Assembly (NCBI GenBank): GCA_030052745.1
Contig: JANBVO010000092.1
Location: forward strand, 1 to 35,541
Length of the DNA stretch: 35,541 bases
Reading direction: 5' to 3'
From: Pleurostoma richardsiae
Lineage: Eukaryota; Ascomycota; Sordariomycetes; Calosphaeriales; Pleurostomataceae
Shown: piece by piece, positions 1-9,109 of the stretch
Numbering within the stretch: position 1 is the stretch's first letter
How the letters are laid out: the number at the start of each line of letters is the position of its first letter
Program-made: the position numbers and the translations under genes
The notes under the pieces: model-generated
Databases searched by the model: none
Seen by the model: the letters and a program-made list of their open reading frames with translations, nothing else
What the model was told of the DNA's origin: nothing

Positions 1-1011
1 GCTCTTCTTCAGGAAGCAAGCGTATGCTTGGTCAAACAGCGCCGCGACGTGACGGCCATGGAAGTTCAGATGCCGCCAGGTTCTGCAGGAAGCCACGAAA
101 TCGCACTCATTGAGCAGAAATCCCTCCAGCTTCTTACAACGGGCCCTGTCTAATATCGTCTCTCCTGGGCCTAGGGGACAGACGGAAAGGCCTGCGAAAG
201 CCGTATTGAATGGCCTATCGGCCTTCTTGCATAGCTCGCGAAAGAAGCTCGATTCCCACTCGACCGTATTGCCTCCAGTCTCTTGAGTGACAATAACCAG
301 TCGCGGGAGAAGCAATGACGGGGAGCCTGGCGAGGCGTGGATCCAGGCCGAAATGAAATTGGCAAGATCTGGCATACCTGGAAAGTCTGAGAGGAACAGA
401 CAGACAACATCTGTAAACGGACCTAACAGACGGCAGTATACAGCCTGGAGAGCGGTGGCGAAGCCTGCTTCCGGCCACTCTACGGCATCCCCGGTAGATT
501 CGTCCTCATCCGAGGTTATATTCGCCACGGCAGGCCCGTCAGCAAGGAGCAGTGGTCGGCTACAATCAGATGTCTTGGCAGCTGGCTGTAAGTAAATGGT
601 GTTGGGCCCGTCACGCCTCTTTGCGGCCGCTGTCATGTGTCGTAGAGCTGCTCGCCTGCCTGCCGCGCCCACAAAGAGGACAACGCTCGGGCTAGCGTCT
701 ACGCCATCTAGGAGACATCGGAGACGATCCGTTCGTTCTATAGCAAAGCCCCCTCCGTGGTGATGGAGCGTGAGCCACTGGTTGTCCTGTCTGCTACGCA
801 TTTTGTTACCCGGTTTTCCCAAAATGACTCCAGAACGGCGTAGCACGGGGTACTTGTACCCTCTCTTCGAGCGCAGAAGAGCTATATGCAGACAAAGAGT
901 TCTATTCTTATCCCACCATTATCCGGCCTGGACTATTTTTAGGTCTGGGACTCGAACAAGACATGATGGGCTAGCATGGACGAGAGCTGCTCTCAGCCTA
1001 CGTCGTTCCAT
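1..1011 (-). CDS. P-loop NTPase-like region of a probable patatin-type multidomain protein (partial, one internal stop)
   Basis: The minus strand is open from 918 to the left edge (306 codons), so the gene continues outside the window. The same frame extends up to an ATG at 1011, interrupted only by a TAA at 919-921; the next in-frame ATG is at 801. Visible blocks are GYKYPVLRRSGVILGK; then a beta-strand/loop SVVLFVGAAGRRAALR where a Walker A would sit, without the usual GKS/GKT; then PLLLADGPAV, LLGPFTDVVCLFLS, and LPRLVIVTQETGGN. This order matches, from memory, the NTPase-like region before the patatin domain in fungal FabD/lysophospholipase-like proteins. The patatin catalytic domain would lie beyond the left edge, so the name is an inference. 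The stop and the missing Lys suggest decay or a non-hydrolysing relative. Confidence 0.55.
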
Positions 1012-2082
1012 TTTAAAAGCCAATCATTCATGGGCAGGGTCAACATATAATATCTGTTGACGGCAGGTTCTATTCGAGTCAGAGAGAAGAAACGGTGTCG
1101 TTCGCAGTGACCAGCCGTGTCGAAACGGCTCCGACAAGGTCTCGCATTCGGAACGACACCCAGGATTGCCAATTTATCGACTACAGTATATACAGAGTGG
1201 TCGCTCTCCGGAGTCCAATACACAGAATGAGCAATAGCGAGCTTCTTCGGACAAGCAATCGAGCGCTAAGAGAAACCATGATGTGCCGCGGGAAAAATCC
1301 GCATGTCATGGTTGAGCCCGATTGCTTCAACGAACATTACCCGGAATTTGATACAGTCAGGTGTGTGTTAGTGCAATGTACTCGAGTCAGCATGTTTCTC
1401 AACGCCGATAGGAACGTACGTGCGTACGCCGAATCCGCAGCTGGTGCAAAAATATCTATCCCACGGTCCAGGTATAGGACTGTGAACAGGCTTAACACGT
1501 ACTAGGGAACGGCATACGATGGTTCGTCGTCTGTCCTCTTAAAGTCATATGTGTACGTCCTGAGTTTTTTTTTTAAGTTTTCCTTAGAATAGGAACATTT
1601 CAGGTTCATGCAATATTGCAAGGGATCAAACCTACTACTCGATTCTTCTAGTCATGCTGCTGTACACTCTTCAAGCCTGGTTCACTACTGGCGATGCCTC
1701 AACGTCCTACCCGATACTCACTCAGCTTGATCGTGGACTACTTCTCGCCATTATAACTCGTAGATGAGTTAGCTAACCCGCCTATGACGTTATCACCACT
1801 TTGTCTTTGTTGGCACCGATGGCCAGTCATCAGTGACATTTCGTTGGCCATGCTGTATAGTCCAGTTTCCTATAGAGTAGAACGCAAAGTTAGCGCCCCA
1901 GGCTTCTTAGCTTCACTTTCATCAAGGTCCATTTCGTGGCACATATGGCTTTGCATCATTGCGCGGTTGTACTGTATGCCAAAGCTAGTATCGACTGATC
2001 TAGCCGCTATAACGAAAGGATGCAAGCGGATTCTTGCTCACTTCTGCGTCCACACTCCGACGTCAAGCTCCTCCCTGATTTA
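1012..2082. other. gene-free stretch
   Basis: Short ORFs on both strands overlap each other and show no recognisable domain, intron pair or promoter. I see no repeat or RNA gene here. It separates the NTPase-like gene from the zinc-finger relic. Confidence 0.5.
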
Positions 2083-2942
2083 CTAAGCCCGGTGCTGGCT
2101 ACGTTGATGACGACGTACATAGTCTTTTCGCTCCAAATGTTTGCCACATACGGGACACTCGCCCGAAATAGGAGGATAGCTGTTTTGCTTAGCCCATTTC
2201 CTGTGAATCTTCCAGACATGGCGGCTCTTTTCTTTCTCGTCTTTCCCTTGCCCCCATGGACAGTCCTCTTTCGGACATTTCTGATGTCGCTGTATGTGTA
2301 GTCTACGTGGCAGGCAGTTAGATCAGGCAAGCAGTCACAGTTTCGATGAATTAGAAGGGCATGAACTATACTTACTCTAGCTCACTCCGTGAGGGAGCCT
2401 TGTACGAGCAGCTCTTCCAATTACAACGAAGACGTGTCCTTTTTTTTGCGTGTTTTTCTTTTGGCCGCCGTCTACCAAGGACATTCCTAGCAGGAGTAAA
2501 GAGTCAACAAACTGTGAATATTAGGGGGGAAAGGTACATTTCTTCTTCGTTGTGGCTATGCTCCATACCCTTCGGACGAGGACCTGTCATTATTCTCAGG
2601 CACCGCTTGAGCCGTATCTTCACCAAAGGCAGTGTGCTCCTGATGGAACGGTCCAAATTCACCAGTAGCTCATGCTCTCTGGGATGGTGCTGAGGACTTT
2701 CTCCGGTCTAGTAGTGCTGGATCAACTGTCCCACTATTGTCGGGAAACACCAGTGGTCCTCGGTTCGGGTCTGTCGAAAGTGCGGTGCTGGATGGGGGCT
2801 GATTTCTCCCGGTCAAACTGTACCATTGTGACCGCTCTTCACTCTGATCAGCATTTTCCCACAGTGGTGGATCCTCTGCTCCGTCACGAAACCCCGACTG
2901 CGACGGCATGCTTTGAGAGGCAGCTCGGCGTTGAAAATGCAA
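2083..2942 (-). pseudogene. decayed C2H2 zinc-finger protein
   Basis: The 3' part encodes three C2H2-like fingers. The first (CNWKSC ... HIQRH, C-x4-C-x12-H-x3-H) is formed only by removing a 73-bp intron at 2303-2375 (GTAAGT donor, TCTAAC branch, GTAG acceptor), which restores the frame exactly. It is followed by CPKEDCPW ... RHVWKIH and by CPVCGKHLERKDY ... H-x4-H, and then a TAG stop at 2083-2085. The 5' part (2942-2670) is a Ser/Pro/Gln-rich segment typical of such regulators. It is cut off by an in-frame TGA at 2670, then a TAG, and it differs in frame from the fingers around a run of eight A at about 2440. No full-length protein can be read. A nuclear DNA-binding role is inferred from the fingers only. 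Confidence 0.6.
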
Positions 2943-3538
2943 TAGCCGTCCCAGCGGTTGGATAGGCGGGCGGGGCTTCGTAGTCGAACACGCCGCAGCC
3001 CCCTTTCCCGAGGGCTTTTCAGGAGTACTAGCGCTAATATGAGTTAACTTGGAAAAAATAAAAGATAATGCAGAGTATTTTCCTTTTTGCGGAAGGCTTT
3101 TGATTTATATACCCAGAACGACGGGGTGTAGTTCCCTGTTTCATTCTACATCAGTGCAAGATAACGGCATCTGAGCTGCATCCAAGGTCCACTGAGCACT
3201 AGCATCCCAAAATATGTCTCGCACCGGCCAATGAAGGTAGCTCGTTCCACACACCTCCGAGGTTATGACTAGATACGTACATAGTTTCTCTTAGATGTGC
3301 GCAGACCATTGGTTGAGATTGCATACACGCCGACCACCCGACACACCTTTTCATGCATCATCGCCCAATTAAGAATGTCCGGCCCCCCGCATGGGACTAG
3401 AGCGTGGTTCCGTGGGATCAGGCTGTGGAAGGATGCCACGTCGACTCCAGAAACATTTTACCTTATCCTCGAATCAGACCCAACTTACCGCGAGCTCAAA
3501 GAGCCGTTGGTGATCTCGCTTGCTAGGGTCAAGAGGCC
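2943..3538. other. intergenic region upstream of the deaminase
   Basis: AT-rich around 3045-3115 and otherwise without coding signal. It presumably holds the promoter of the deaminase gene; no strong TATA box is close to the start. The ORF at 3297-3662 is out of frame with the deaminase and shows no domain. Confidence 0.4.
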
Positions 3539-5050
3539 ATGTATGACGAAGAGACGACGTCCTCGCTTCAACGACAGCAGCCTGAGCGTCCGTCGGAAGC
3601 GCATGGGCTCATCGGCGCTGCTCACAGACGCTTCGTTATTGTTACCTCACTGCTGTGTCTAATTGATCCGGTGCGAGGCGAGCCAACTGCACACAGCCTG
3701 GATAGACATCCGCATGACAGTAACTGGAGACTCGAAAACCTCCAGAAGAAGTTCCTGGACTCCTTTGCCTTGGTATGCTCTACCTCGAGGACAGGCGGAA
3801 ACACGGCTTCGGCAGTCTGTCTAGAACAGGGCCATCCAACTGGGAATGTGTTACGCCTTGCTCGGAATCTGGGCGTCCCTCAGGACCTTCTCAGCCAACT
3901 TCAGCAAATTCTCAATGACCTTGCCGCCGTTGCTGCAAAAGGTGAAGAACTACACGGAATCACAATCTGGAGCCCACAAACCGCTAACACTATGACATTT
4001 TCAGAAAAGACACTGAAAGACGGAGAGTCCGAGATCTTGCTTAAGATCATCACTTTGACGTATGACAAGATCTGGTCCCTATTGGAGAAGCTTCGTGATC
4101 CAGAGATCCATGCTTCTGTCCAACGAGCAATTTCCACAATGGAGGCAGACCACGTAGCATCCTTCGAGGATGGCGAAGAAGCCAATTTTCGGCAATGGAT
4201 CACTAACCTTCCCGTTCTGTTGTCACTCAAGCCTGATGCGACGCCGACTCAGCTCATTCCGCATATCAAATGGACGTCCCAGGCAAGATGGGTTTACGCC
4301 GAACATCTCGAAGCATTGTTCTGCCCTGAAGAAGAAGAATTACCGCTGTGGATCAAGCACATCTACAAACTCGCGCGGTACTTCTCAGCAACTAAAGCCA
4401 TGCTCAAGCTCGCTACCAAGCAACCTGATCTCTTCACGTCGATCTACGTCGAGGCTGTGCAAGCTCCAGAGCAGGAGAATTTCTCCTTGGGGAATGACAA
4501 GACGGCCCTCAGGACCGTTCTTCAGAGGTTGACTAAGGCCGACCCTGAACCACTTATTAAAAAGCTTGGCCAGAGCTGGCTCACGGATGACCCAGAAGCC
4601 CGATTGCGTAAAGCCTGCCATCTCAAGCTCACTGTCCACGCCGAGATGCAGCTCCTCGCATTCTATGATCATCACCCTGAACTCACTCCACGGCTGCTGT
4701 TCATGGGCACGAGTAAAAAAGCTTGTTTTCTCTGCCATGAGTTCATGTCCCGGCACCCGCTGACGATAGGGGTGTCAGCCAGTCACCAGAAACTGTACCC
4801 CACGTGGATGCCAGCTCCATGCTCATCTACGGTGCGGAAGAAACACAAAGTCTTGCTCTGGGACCTCAGTCGGCATCTAGAGCAAACGACTATCCGCGAC
4901 CTTGAGACCAGATTGGGAATTCGCCGACCGATGCAGATGGATTCTACGGCAGGTCCGTCCCTAACAACAACTGGAACCATCTCATCAGGGTTTGCTGCTC
5001 TGGAACTGCCTCTTCAATCTCTATCTATGAACGATCAGGACTCATCTTAA
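3539..5050 (+). CDS. OTT_1508-like nucleic-acid/nucleotide deaminase family protein
   Basis: A single uninterrupted 503-residue ORF. The C-terminal third carries the zinc-binding signature of the cytidine deaminase fold: H367-A-E369 in the motif TVHAEMQLLAFYDH, and C396-F-L-C399 in KACFLCHEFM. His plus two Cys bind zinc and Glu is the proton shuttle in this superfamily. The long helical N-terminus, with blocks AHGLIGAAHRRFVIVTSLLC and LDSFALVCSTSRTGGNTASA, is typical of the fungal branch of the OTT_1508-like deaminases, a group known mainly from comparative genomics. Their substrate is not established; roles in RNA/DNA editing or in conflict with mobile elements have been proposed. The start at 3539 is the first ATG of the frame; an upstream exon cannot be excluded. 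All motifs are intact, in contrast to the decayed neighbours. Confidence 0.85.
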   Translation: MYDEETTSSLQRQQPERPSEAHGLIGAAHRRFVIVTSLLCLIDPVRGEPTAHSLDRHPHDSNWRLENLQKKFLDSFALVCSTSRTGGNTASAVCLEQGHPTGNVLRLARNLGVPQDLLSQLQQILNDLAAVAAKGEELHGITIWSPQTANTMTFSEKTLKDGESEILLKIITLTYDKIWSLLEKLRDPEIHASVQRAISTMEADHVASFEDGEEANFRQWITNLPVLLSLKPDATPTQLIPHIKWTSQARWVYAEHLEALFCPEEEELPLWIKHIYKLARYFSATKAMLKLATKQPDLFTSIYVEAVQAPEQENFSLGNDKTALRTVLQRLTKADPEPLIKKLGQSWLTDDPEARLRKACHLKLTVHAEMQLLAFYDHHPELTPRLLFMGTSKKACFLCHEFMSRHPLTIGVSASHQKLYPTWMPAPCSSTVRKKHKVLLWDLSRHLEQTTIRDLETRLGIRRPMQMDSTAGPSLTTTGTISSGFAALELPLQSLSMNDQDSS

Positions 5051-5614
5051 CTACCGTAGCCGTTATACGTACTGGAGCGTGACTTTAATTTACTACAGTG
5101 CGTAACGGGGGCAGAACGTGATGGAGATAAGGTTTAGGGAAGACTGGCAGGGATTCGCAGTGGATAAGCTAGATTTACCTTTCCTAGATATTGCCTCTTC
5201 AATGTTGTTAAAGTACCTCTCACTACTGTACAAGTGTAGGCCGCGAGACCAGACAAGCCACAGGCTTACCAGTCCCCGGACCCCTTATCTCCGGCGTGGC
5301 CAAGCTGGTTCCGCTATACGCATTATCTACCATACTTTCACCTCCAATGGGAATTAAGCAAGCTAACATCCGTTTCCCGAGTTGCGGCCAAATTCTGTAA
5401 AAGCGTACTAGGCTGACCAGCCGTTGTCTCCCTGTCCCCAAGCTAGTGATTGTAGTACCTCGGACATAGAAACAAGGATGACCAGACAGACAAAGTAGGA
5501 ATGTCACAGCGCTACAATAGATTCAAGTATATATAGTAGGAAAATCACCACTGAAGTATATCACCTACGCTCCACGGACAAGATATCAACTATGCAATCC
5601 TTAAGGCTACATCA
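5051..5614. other. intergenic region with promoter of the Zn2Cys6 gene
   Basis: No coding signal. It contains the 3' flank of the deaminase and the TATA box listed separately. A tRNA box A look-alike at 5297-5308 was examined and rejected. Confidence 0.5.
5528..5535 (+). promoter_or_regulatory. TATA box of the Zn2Cys6 gene
   Basis: TATATATA lies 80 nt before the ATG at 5615, a normal distance for a fungal core promoter. Confidence 0.5.
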
Positions 5615-6040
5615 ATGGCAGCGAAACGAACCCAAGCTCACATTCCGGGGAGATCTACAACCAGGCAGCGGAGAGGCCACAGAAAGAGCAAAACGGGCTG
5701 TCTTGTGTGCAAGCGACGACGGATCAAATGTGATGAGCGGAAGCCTACCTGTCAAAATTGCGAGAAGTACGGGGTCTCCTGCAGCTACACCATCGAAGAT
5801 CGCGCAGGCAAAGCTGGGGACTCTATCATACAGCCAATTCCCGGTATAGTCGCCGGAAAGGGCGCACCAGAACAGGCCACAGAGGAGCCTGGAGGCTTTA
5901 CCCACTACACGCAAGCCACGAATTTCTCATGCACGCACTTTTGTTTCCCGGTATACGGGCTCCCGACCACGTTCCCTGTTCCTTGGCCTTGGTGGGAACA
6001 ACCAGAGCAACGACACACGAATAGTGCTCATTTCCTTTGA
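5615..6040 (+). CDS. truncated Zn(2)-Cys(6) transcription factor
   Basis: A 141-residue ORF. Residues about 28-58 form a canonical Gal4-type zinc cluster: GCLVCKRRRIKCDERKPTCQ followed by NCEKYGVSC, six Cys with C-x2-C-x6-C-x5-C-x2-C-x6-C spacing. It is preceded by a basic RRGHRKSK stretch of the kind that contacts DNA. Full-length relatives are usually 400-700 residues with a fungal regulatory domain; here translation ends soon after the DNA-binding domain. Another frame around 5920-5960 reads HEFLMHALLFPG, similar to the start of the regulatory domain in Upc2-like factors. This suggests that an internal deletion or frameshift removed the rest. It could still act as a DNA-binding-only competitor. 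It lies 740 bp upstream of, and on the same strand as, the ferric reductase, so a former regulatory link is possible but unproven. Confidence 0.75.
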   Translation: MAAKRTQAHIPGRSTTRQRRGHRKSKTGCLVCKRRRIKCDERKPTCQNCEKYGVSCSYTIEDRAGKAGDSIIQPIPGIVAGKGAPEQATEEPGGFTHYTQATNFSCTHFCFPVYGLPTTFPVPWPWWEQPEQRHTNSAHFL

Positions 6041-6706
6041 CGTGTGCATGCGATCATCATGACATAGTGGTTGGTAGAGGTGATGGGCTGTATAGTATGT
6101 TCTGTGGCATTCTAGCATGGCACTATCTGAGACATTCGCGGAACTTTGTGCTCATTCTCCCTTTTATCCTGCTCATCATCTGCCTTCTCGCGGCTTTCGG
6201 CGGCTTCGTCGAGCATAAGCAACCATGCCTTCCAGAGTATCAGATTCCTTGCCAGTGCTCTGCAATCCACGACTACCGCGCGCGAAGCCTCGCGCCAATG
6301 AATGTTCTGTCGAACGGCACATTGAACTGTTATCGCCAAATGCTACGTGCCCCCTTTTGCCTATGCTTCGTAAGACCAGTATTATTCTAACTTGTCAATC
6401 TATTTCTAATTTCGAAACATTTCTCAACCACGCTTGACCTCTCTGGCGTCGCGATGGGTCAAGGGCCTCGGACGTCTCAGCTGACTACAGAGCACGGTCT
6501 AGCTGTCATGGCCATTGTGACCTTTGCACCGTAAGCAATCATAATACGTCGGGGAGATACGAGTATCCGATGGATGCTTGCTAATACATAATGTACATGT
6601 GCCCCTCCCCGTTATGATGACAGGTCAGCTAACCTCGGACGGCCGCCTATTCCTCGCCGATAGCTGTAGTTGACAATCACGAGACTTGATGACCACCTCG
6701 GATTTC
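6041..6706. other. probable decayed 3' part of the Zn2Cys6 gene plus intergenic DNA
   Basis: No continuous frame. Fragments in several frames could be remnants of the regulatory domain, but none is clear enough to call. The hydrophobic ORF near 6112-6200 has no homology I recognise. Confidence 0.3.
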
Positions 6707-6713
6707 TATAAAT
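6707..6713 (+). promoter_or_regulatory. TATA box of the ferric reductase gene
   Basis: TATAAAT sits about 75 nt before the ATG at 6782, in a context free of ORFs. Confidence 0.5.
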
Positions 6714-6781
6714 CACAACAATTCCGGAAAAGGCCTTTGACTTTCCATTGGCATTGACAAGTTCTCGTTGCAGAGAACAAA

Positions 6782-8433
6782 ATGGCGGCTTCCGTGGCCT
6801 TGGTCTACGTCTGCTCAATCGCCGGGATATTGCTTCTCATCATCTCAGTCGCGTATTTTTTGGCGCTAAAATCGTCATTGAGAAGATCACGGCCGTTCAA
6901 CGCCGTCCGCTACTTCCGCATCGGTACTTGGAATCTGATCGACATACTCGCTGTCCTGGCTTACTTGGTCCTGAACGTCGTGGCCGTGTATTCCACGTCG
7001 GCAACAACCAGCGATTTCGGGCTGCGGGCCGCCGATTTGTCTCTTATCAACATGATCTGGCTATATGCTAATCCTTACATTGATTTCACTACTAGTGTCC
7101 TGGGGATCAGCCTGCGGAGGACGCACCGGTGGCATGCTACCATCGGCATCGTCGCATTCGTCCTCCTACTGACACATCTCGTCATATTTGACACATCTCG
7201 GGCCCCGTTCGAGCTGGACATCTCTCGAAATGCAGGAGGCTTGGTTGTATGTTGTTTTCCCAGCATAAGATCGTTTGGGATTGACGTCAATTCGTTCTTA
7301 GGGGGCGTTGTCCATGGGAGCTAGTTTGCAGTCTCGCCTCCTCCGAGGGCTGCCCTACGAGAGCTCGGTCCGACTGCACCAAGCCTTTGCTATCGTATCA
7401 GTGTTGGCCATCTGGTGCCACCTGTCCTCTGAGCCCATCCTACCGCGGATCCTCTTTTACGTCCTCTCCGGGGTGTTCGCCTCCTCGAGCCTCGCCTTAG
7501 CTGTTCTCATTCTCAGCAAGAATGGTGCCTTCGGCTATGGCTTCCCCCGTGGGGAAGTCATCTATCGAGATGGTGCTGTCATATTGAAGGTCTTGCTCCA
7601 ACGCCCTTTGCGATTGAAACCAGGTCAATTCGTCAGCCTCTGGATGCCCAGCGTGCGCGTTTGGCAGTGCCACCCCTTTGTCGTCACATCCCCCGGCCAG
7701 TCTCTGAAGGTGCTTGAGTTTCTCATCCAGCCTCGAGAAGGATTCTCGAGAGATCTCATGCTAGAAGCAGATACAGGCAGAAGGTCGGACATACTTGTCC
7801 TGTTCGGCGGCCCAAGTGGCAGAAGCGTCCCAGTCGGGAATTACGATGTTGTGCTCCTCGTTGCAAGCGGATTTGGCATCGCCGCACAGCTTCCCTATCT
7901 TTCGGTACTGCTTCACCGACGCAAGACCAACAATACTCGCAACAGCCGAGTACACCTGATCTGGCAACTATACACCCCGACTGAAGCCTGTGAGCATAGC
8001 CCCTCATCCGCAATACATGAAGCTGACACACCCTAAGTTCTGGTGAAGACTTTAGCGGAAGAGCTTGGCGACCCGTTCAACACCGCTCTTCGAGAAAAAA
8101 AATTCACTGTTTCGATCTACAATGCACACCTAAAGCGGAAGCATGAGGAAAACCCCAGCATCAGAGCTAAACAGGTCAGAGGTAAGGCAAATTGGGAATC
8201 TATCCTGAGAAGCGAAGTGGAAGGAGAGTTCATTGAAGTTGCGAAACGGGAGAAGCCAGTGCCGCTGGACATTATAGTTCTGGGTGAGCTTCATGAACCG
8301 GTCACCGTAGGTCATTGCTGACTGCCGAACAGTGTCCGCGACCCAGGAGATAAAGACAGAGCTTCACGCAATCCGGCGTCGCCATTTGAATCGGAACATC
8401 ACTCTAACTGAACTAGACTACCAACCGCCATAG
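6782..8433 (+). CDS. ferric reductase (FRE)-type transmembrane oxidoreductase, four exons
   Basis: Exons 6782-7246, 7302-7989, 8038-8283 and 8333-8433 join in frame to 499 residues; each intron has GT..AG ends, and a TGAC-type branch site is visible in all three. The N-terminal half is multi-pass membrane. Two His pairs, H118/H132 (HRWHATIG ... THLV) and H181/H195 (RLHQAFA ... WCHL), each 14 apart, are the bis-heme ligands of the family. PGQF (262-265) and H279-P-F (HPFVVTS) form the FAD site. VLLVASGFGIAAQLPYL is the NADPH-binding turn. The C-terminus ends in ITLTELDYQPP, typical of the family. The late Cys-Gly-Pro nicotinamide motif is not seen (VLVSATQE instead). The protein would move electrons from NADPH across a membrane to iron or another acceptor. 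It appears intact. Ferric reductases are recurrent Starship cargo. Confidence 0.88.
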
Positions 8434-9109
8434 AAGCTCAATAGCCTCAGCGTCGCAATGCGACGAGCATTACTTGACATATTTGCGTAATTTTATCTGG
8501 GCAGCTAGGAGGCTTTCTTCTTGAAGCGAATTACCAGCCTGATGGAACTCCAATAAACCCAATACCAAACCCAATGACAAGCACTCCGGAGTGTGGATAT
8601 GAGCGTATAGCATCTGACCTGTCGACGCCGACTTACTCGAGAACTTGGGTGGCCCCATTGAGAAGCTGTGCGGGTGATGCAAAGCCGGAACTGGTGACAA
8701 TAGACTTGCTCAAATACGTTCATCTCAAGATCAAGAGTGACGGTTACGCTCTAACTGAAGTGAGTTACTTACACAGGAACAGTCGTTCGCCCACTTGTCA
8801 TACATTAGCAGTTTTAGACTACCGTAAATTGTCCATGGTAGATGTGCCTCTTATCACTAACAGTCATCGCTGGTGTGCCATACCCCACCCTCAAGGCAGG
8901 ATGCCCGCCATAGAGACCGTTCATCACTCCCAGAGGCCGCTGTTACCAAGAGCAAAGTTACGTTATACGAGGTCAGCGGCCACAGCCCACTCGGATGCTC
9001 CGCCTCCCGCAGTATTGATATACCATTAAGCTCGCATATCTTTCTTTCTAGGTAGGAGTATTATGTATCTCAACAGCCGTGGTTACAGCCTGCGCTGCAT
9101 CGGACCGCC
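8434..9109. other. intergenic region between ferric reductase and DUF3723 genes
   Basis: The ORF at 8574-9029 has no domain, repeat or splice support and overlaps antisense ORFs. I treat it as non-coding. Confidence 0.45.

Noticed and set aside
5297-5308. tRNA box A look-alike (TGGCCAAGCTGG)
   Set aside because: No matching box B at the right distance and no acceptor stem pairing.
6112-6339. Possible membrane protein (hydrophobic stretch on the plus strand)
   Set aside because: Short, overlapped by antisense ORFs, no start context or family; lies in decayed transcription-factor DNA.
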